Origin: Globodera rostochiensis
Taxonomy: Eukaryota > Nematoda > Chromadorea > Rhabditida > Heteroderidae
Direction: 5' to 3'
DNA length: 64,000 nucleotides
Assembly (NCBI GenBank): GCA_018350325.1
Contig: JAEVLN010000004.1
Location: 2,976,001 to 3,040,000, forward strand
In this document: one piece after another, positions 58,236-64,000 of the stretch
Layout of the letters: every line of letters begins with the position of its first letter
Position numbering within the stretch: position 1 is the first letter of the stretch
The notes under the pieces: model-generated
Database searches by the model: none
What the model saw: only the letters and a program-made list of their open reading frames with translations
What the model was told of the DNA's origin: nothing
Translations under genes and position numbers: made by a program

Positions 58236-60953
58236 TCATCTCAGACTGGCCATGGTGGACACGGTCGTGTCATTTCGGTTCAGCACCACCGCTCCGTCCT
58301 CCATGTCCGTCCGCGCTTCGTCCCCCTCATCAATGGGCTCGACCAGTGGCATTCTCTCCTCTCTGCTACGCAGTGAACGAATACGTCTCCGCGACGTTGT
58401 CACCGCTGACGATGTTGTTGCTAGTGGTTGGTCAGAGATGGCGCGAGTTTCGAACATAGTCGATGACGGTACAACGGCCTTTGGGCCCTCAAATTGTTGA
58501 TGCTGCTGCTGCGGATGTTGTACAACGCTTTCCGAGGGGAGACGGAGCGGCACCATTCTCCCGAAGAGCATCATCCAAAGCGCCAACGTTGCGGAGACGA
58601 CCTCAAAAAATGACATTGTGCAATAACAAAAGCAATCCCTTTTCAATATTTCACACTATCCCAACCAACCGTCAATTCCACCATCCACGCACTCTGCGGT
58701 CCGTAAGAAGTGTAGAGAGAGCTGAAATTGGCATCATTTTTAATCAAGTTGGTTTGGCTTAATGTTCAGGAATGACCTGATCAAGACGGGGCCGAGCATA
58801 CGGGCGAAGCCACCGCTCATCTGAAGCACGCCTTGTTGAGTGCCCTGCCGTCGAGGTCCGATGACTTTCGAGAAAAGCGTGTTCAGCGAAACGTTGATGT
58901 TCGGAAATGCTAAAACCAAAAAATTAAAAAAGTTGTCGACATATCGAACCCAATCCGATGCAGAACACGTAACAGATGTAAAAGTACACCGGATGAATGG
59001 GTCGGACCGTGTCACACCTGATCCAAAATTGCAGAAAAAAGCAGTCCTTCTCGTCCCTCACCAAGTAAATTTGTCAATGTCGCAGCCGACCGGCTCGGGG
59101 ATGGAGTGATTTCGGAGGTCTAAAAAGTTCTATTGAAATTTTTGCCAAAAATGGATGAAGAAACACCTCGATGACGAAAAGTTTGCACATGTCCTGGCAG
59201 AAACGGGTAGGAATATGTCAACACATGGAACGTGATCAGCACGACTAGCGACATGACCAGATTGGTGCGGTCGCTCAGTCTTCAAAAATACCATAAAATC
59301 AACAAAATTTCTGTTTTCGAGACGGAACTCTTACACTTTGTCAACGCGGAAAACAATGAACACAACGTAGGTGAGGAAGGCAAGCAATGACATGGCGACT
59401 TGCTGAATGCACACAATTTATATATGTACACATAACATTTTGTAGTCAAAAAAATCGCTCACAGCAATGGAAATGTATTTGACCGCGTCAGCGCGTGTCC
59501 AAGCGAACATCATCATCGCCAACGGAGCGCCAAGTCTAAAAGGGTAAGCATTTTGTTACCTTTTTGGCGTTTCAAATTAAAAACAAATTTAAAGAACTGG
59601 AACACAAACCCGGCTTTTAATACTTTTTCCAAAAAAAGGCCGATTACATTCCCACACCCTCGGGGTGCATCACCGACAGACACCACCTCAACTTACGTTT
59701 CCAGATTGGTGTTGACGAACATTTGCGTAAACCGAGTACCGTAACACAACAGTGCGGCCCTACGATCATAGGGAGGCAGTTTTGACGCACTGTTGTCGTC
59801 GTTGTCGGCAGTCGACGCGTCAGACTTCTATAAAAATTGTGGTTTAAAGTAAATGGAATGTAGAAACGGGCTGCCGTGAACACTGTTTTTTACAATAGAA
59901 ATAGTGAAAATGTTCCCGTAAAGCAAATCTTTAGTTACCTGCTGCTGTTCTGCGTGCACACCCACATAGTTTTCCGCAAACTTAAATATTAAAATGTGTG
60001 CTGATTGAATGTTTCTAAAATCCAAATAAGCTTTTTTCTATCTGGATGGCAATAATAAATTTCAGAAAATAGCCTAAAATGTGAGAAATATGTCACCATC
60101 GTCCTGATGCACACCGCATTGACGCAGTTCATTGCACATGCCATAAACGCCGGTGCCGTGTACCTTATCAAATAATAAAATATAAAAACAAAACGGTCAG
60201 GGCACTGCTCACATTGAAACAGAGAAATTGCGAAGGCCAAACAAACGGATTCCCGGGTAACCAAATGGCGTAAACAGCAGTTGAAATGCTGCAAGGAACG
60301 GGTCCGTACGGCGCAGCAAACGGAGGCGGCTCCGGACCAAGAGTGGTCTGAACAGAAAATGACGGAAAAATGGGCTTTTTTGGAGTTTCCATTATCTAAA
60401 CACATTTTGAAAAAATGAATTTTCCCAAAAAGTACCAATCATTTAACGCACTGAAATTTGAACGGAATGATTTAAAACAAAATATTTTCAGGGCTGTGCA
60501 CAAAGCTGCAAATTTTTCCCATTTGAAATTTGAATAGGTAGATGAATACTCGGTTGAAGGTCGACCAATGGATTGGTTTTTGTGTGTTCAGCGACCGACT
60601 TCGCTCGAGCAATGGCTCCCTACATGAGCTGTTCTTCCAGATGGTCCTGCCCCTATTTTTTGCGCTGTTAGCAGAATCGCCTTCGATTCGGACAAGCTTG
60701 GCACAGCCCTGACATAGAAATGGAATTTTTTTTTTCATTTTTTCTTCTTGCCAACCCGTTCCAAAGCTGTCAGCGCTTCGGTGGTGCTGCCCGCAGAGTT
60801 CAGCGAGGTCAAAGAACGAAATTGGCGAAGAACGGAGGGACGTGAGGAGGGTGGAGCGGTTAAAGGTGAGGATGTGGCGGGGGCAGAGGAGGGGAATAAT
60901 GGACCAAGGGACATAGTGGAGCCGGCGGGGATGTCCGACCCACCGAAAGTCAT
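58236..60953 (-). CDS. MFSD8/CLN7-like major facilitator transporter
   Basis: Minus-strand gene with many small exons. The start at 60953 gives MTFGGSDIPAGSTMSLGP and a Ser/Thr/Pro-rich cytosolic leader. Next is an exon with KPIHWSTFNRVFIYL, whose joins are uncertain. Clear family matches follow: LGAPLAMMMFAWTRADAV and KYISIAVAMSLLAFLTY, VVFIVFRVDKLSDRTNLV, VYFYICYVFCIGLG, FPNINVSLNTLFSKVIGP then RRQGTQQGVLQMSGGFAR and MLGPVLI (58850-58770), and FSSLYTSYGPQSAWMVE. In MFSD8 the GP(R/K)xQG motif with xxGxxAR-(I/M)LGP is diagnostic. The C-terminal tail (58646-58236) is Arg/Ser-rich and acidic, ending STMASLR. MFSD8 is a lysosomal membrane protein implicated in chloride conduction and in Batten disease in humans. 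The N-terminal transmembrane exons (about 60000-60400) are present but their frames are not fully resolved. Confidence 0.75.
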
Positions 60954-61503
60954 CCGCTCGGAGTTATGCAGGAAAATAAGAAGGCGAATAAAACTTAAAA
61001 AAGGCACATTCGGTTTACAAATGAGTGCATGATAGCCGGTTTTTCGGGCGGAATCGGGGAAATTAAAAATATCAAAGATCTCTTTGGTGGAAACTCCAAT
61101 TTTGCCGTGATTTCTAAAACAAATAAAAGCTTCAAAGCGCTGTAAAAAAAAATTGGGCTTTAGAATCAATTTTTCCTTTTTTAATTATGACAGAACGCCA
61201 AAGATTTTTAATATAAACAATTGTTTAAATTAATAATTCTTTGACAAAACGCCAAAGATTTATTAATACAAACATCGTTCAAATATTAATTCACTTTTTC
61301 TTTTTTTTTTGCCGTCTATGCCGAGAAATCCCGAGGCCCGACGCATCGCCTATTGTATTTAACGACATTTGTATCGCGTCATTCCCTGAATACTGGCTTA
61401 GTAAATAAATGAATCCAATTCATATTAATTAGAAATATTATAAATTGTCTGGGTTGTGTATTTCTGCTTGCACCTTTTTTAGCTTTTCTAAAAATCATTA
61501 CAT
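60954..61503. other. Divergent intergenic region with 54-bp repeat and shared 49-bp element
   Basis: This lies between the MFSD8-like gene (minus) and the zinc-finger gene (plus). It contains two copies of a 54-bp AT-rich unit (from 61189 and 61243, each starting GACA(G/A)AACGCCAAAGATTT) and the first copy of the 49-bp element at 61342-61390. A CCTTTTTTAG acceptor-like tract lies about 25 bp before the zinc-finger ATG. Confidence 0.6.
61342..61390 (+). repeat. 49-bp duplicated upstream element, copy 1
   Basis: It begins CGCATCGCCTATTGTATTT and ends TCCCTGAA. It is identical to 62950-62998 over the first 43 bases and differs at one base overall. It lies about 110 bp before the zinc-finger start codon. 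Confidence 0.95.
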
Positions 61504-62365
<862 letters not shown>

Positions 62366-63010
62366 TCTCAAAACGAGTTGTGATCTGTTATGTGTGAATA
62401 TGTAAACACTTAGGATAATTAATATATTGTTGTTTTAATTGGAAGATCTCTCTCTCCCTCATCATTGGGTGCTTTTATTTTTGTGTGTTATTTAAATGTA
62501 AATAATATGAAATTTGGAGTTTGTAAATCGGGAGAGTGCCCAGGAGAGCCAAAAGGATCCCCCCTATTGGTTTGCGACCCCCCCTCCCCATGGGTTTTTT
62601 GCGGAAAAGTCGACCCCCAGACAAAACAAGTGCCGAATTTTTTCCATTCTTGGAGAATTTTGTATGGCATTTTCTGGCGAATTTCCAACCAATTGAATTG
62701 ACCTAGAAATCATTTATTCAACAATTAAAAAAGTAAATTTTGTTTAGCGATGGCATTTTTATGCTTTTTTAGCGTCAAATTTTAAATAACAGAAAGCGGT
62801 TTCACGTATTCGTTTCAAACATAAGCAAATTTTTTAGCAGACATAATGATATATATGATTTTTCATGCATAACCAACAACATTTTTTGTATTATTTTTTA
62901 TCAATTGACAACAATTTGGAGCCGTTCTCGTCATTTTAGCGTCGATAATCGCATCGCCTATTGTATTTAACGACATTTGTATCGCGTCATTCACTGAACT
63001 TCTATTCACG
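62366..63010. other. Promoter region of the UBE2D-like gene
   Basis: This 645-bp AT-rich gap holds no gene. Its last part contains the second copy of the 49-bp element, ending 12 bases before the E2 start codon. Short frames at 62465-62701 show no domain. Confidence 0.5.
62950..62998 (+). repeat. 49-bp duplicated upstream element, copy 2
   Basis: Matches 61342-61390 with a single A/C difference at 62993. It ends 12 bases before the ATG at 63011, so it covers the core promoter or the 5' leader of the ubiquitin-conjugating enzyme gene. Confidence 0.95.
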
Positions 63011-63574
63011 ATGGCCGCCATGAATCGCATAAAACAGGTGTTATTACAATATAATGCAAAACTTATTCTTTAATGCATTTTATTGTTTTGTAGGAGCTCA
63101 AGGATCTGGAACGCGAGCCGGTCGCAACGTACACTGCCGGTCCGGTGGACAACAGCAATTTGCTCATCTGGAACGCCTCCATTCAGGGCCCGCCCGACTC
63201 GCCCTACGAAGGCGGCACCTTCAAGCTGCGAATCGAATTTCCGAAGGAATATCCGTTCAGACCGCCACATTGTACGTTCACGACGCGCGTCTACCACCCA
63301 AACGTCAGCAATAATGGGGCCATTTGTCTCGACATTCTGAAGGACAAATGGGCTCCAGCACTGACTGTCTCGAAAGGTGGGTTTAATGGCGTGAACAACT
63401 TGAATGTTCAACTTCTAACAACTCCGCTTTTCAGTGTTGATCTCCATCTGTGCGTTTCTCTGCGACCCGAACGCCACCAACCCAATGAATACGGAGGTTG
63501 GGCGCGTGTACCGAACGAATCGTGCCAAATTCGATGCCACGGCGCGCGAGTGGACTCAGAAGTACGCGAAGTGA
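63011..63574 (+). CDS. UBE2D-like ubiquitin-conjugating enzyme E2
   Basis: Three exons. Exon 1 is short (MAAMNRIKQ). Exon 2 (from about 63094) gives [45 protein letters not shown], then the E2 core [16 protein letters not shown] with the HPN motif and the active-site Cys. Exon 3 (from about 63435) gives [13 protein letters not shown] and ends [12 protein letters not shown] with TGA at 63572-63574. Length and ends (AREWTQKYA) fit the UBE2D class, to which C. elegans LET-70 belongs. It is clearly divergent from LET-70, which is usually almost invariant, so this is probably a paralogue. It transfers ubiquitin with RING-type E3 partners. The 49-bp element shared with the zinc-finger gene lies directly upstream. 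Confidence 0.92.
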
Positions 63575-64000
63575 TTGATGGGAGAGGCAAAGACGAAGAG
63601 ATTTCATGACTATGCTCTGTTCCTCTCACCATATATGTATATTCATTCCCCGTGTAACTAATTGTTTGTTGTCTGTTATCCCCTGAAATTCTCTGATGAA
63701 CGATAAATAACATAAAAATCACGGATTGAATGTTTATTTACACAGTTAATGGTCCCACAAAAATAGAGGAAAAGAGCGGTTTTGTATAATTCGATTCCCA
63801 TTCCGTCCATTGCTCCTCGTCTATAACAAACAGACAGATCACCCCCAAAAGCCCGCACCATTCTCAGTGTTTCTTTGTCATAAAAGTTTTTCTCGTTCAA
63901 TGGGGTGTGAATTTATTTGCCAAGTAAACTTCCATACAGCCACATTGTACGGGGCCCGGGACAATTCTGGTCAGGGCCCGCTGTCCGATCTCCAACTGCA
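63575..64000. other. Right-edge stretch; possible 3' end of a minus-strand gene
   Basis: A minus-strand frame entering from the right edge reads CPGPRTMWLYGSLLGK then TAA near 63919-63921, followed by an AATAAA-like signal. It may be the last codons of a gene cut by the window edge. The evidence is weak; no domain can be seen. Confidence 0.25.

Overview
The window is eukaryotic and looks like a chromosome piece from a nematode, most plausibly a plant-parasitic cyst nematode (Heterodera/Globodera-type). The reasons are compact multi-exon genes with mostly 40-200 nt GT-AG introns, several GC-AG introns, short pyrimidine tracts ending in AG a few bases before start codons (the pattern of spliced-leader acceptors), nematode gene families (FLYWCH factor PEB-1, a lustrin/WR1-Kunitz secreted protein, many divergent PP1-like phosphatases), and very frequent runs of 10-20 G or C. 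The genus is an inference; the sequence alone does not prove it. Gene ends below are start-to-stop spans of spliced genes, read by eye from conserved exons and splice signals.

Layout. 0.3-5.1 kb, minus strand: a PPWD1-type spliceosomal cyclophilin with WD40 repeats, and an Ap4A hydrolase (NUDT2/NDX-4). 5.7-14.3 kb, minus: one very large secreted cysteine-rich protein with lustrin/WR1 repeats, two Kunitz domains and an EB module. 14.3-17 kb is gene-poor with a 15-bp minisatellite. 17-20.8 kb, plus: vesicular monoamine transporter (CAT-1). 20.8-25.9 kb is a GC-rich gene-free block full of G/C homopolymers. 25.9-28.1 kb, plus: a FLYWCH zinc-finger factor (PEB-1-like). 29.4-32.1 kb, minus: an EEIG1/FAM102 C2-domain protein, divergent from 32.6-34.8 kb, plus: cytosolic ENGase (GH85). 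35.7-36.5 kb: a small putative membrane protein. 36.8-38.0 kb, minus: RAB-6. 38.6-45.0 kb, plus: two tandem medium-chain acyl-CoA dehydrogenases followed by an SLC25A51-like mitochondrial NAD carrier, closely spaced and possibly an operon. 46.1-48.0 kb: a divergent PP1-like phosphatase head-to-head with a Lys/Glu-rich small protein, each with its own TATA box. 49.1-50.5 kb: ribosomal protein L26. 52.3-55.7 kb: a serine beta-lactamase-like protein with tandem-repeat N-terminal domains. 56.5-58.0 kb: a putative secreted Pro/Gln/Gly-rich protein. 58.2-61.0 kb, minus: an MFSD8/CLN7-like transporter. 61.5-62.4 kb: a C2H2 zinc-finger gene built by exon duplication. 63.0-63.6 kb: a UBE2D-like ubiquitin-conjugating enzyme.

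No single novel multi-gene defence-type system is evident. The most interesting items are the mitochondrial fatty-acid-oxidation/NAD-carrier cluster with signs of gene conversion, a 49-bp element duplicated upstream of two neighbouring unrelated genes, the two-TATA bidirectional promoter, the beta-lactamase protein with polyglycine-hydrolase-like repeats, GC-AG introns in three genes, MITE-like elements, and the homopolymer-rich GC block.
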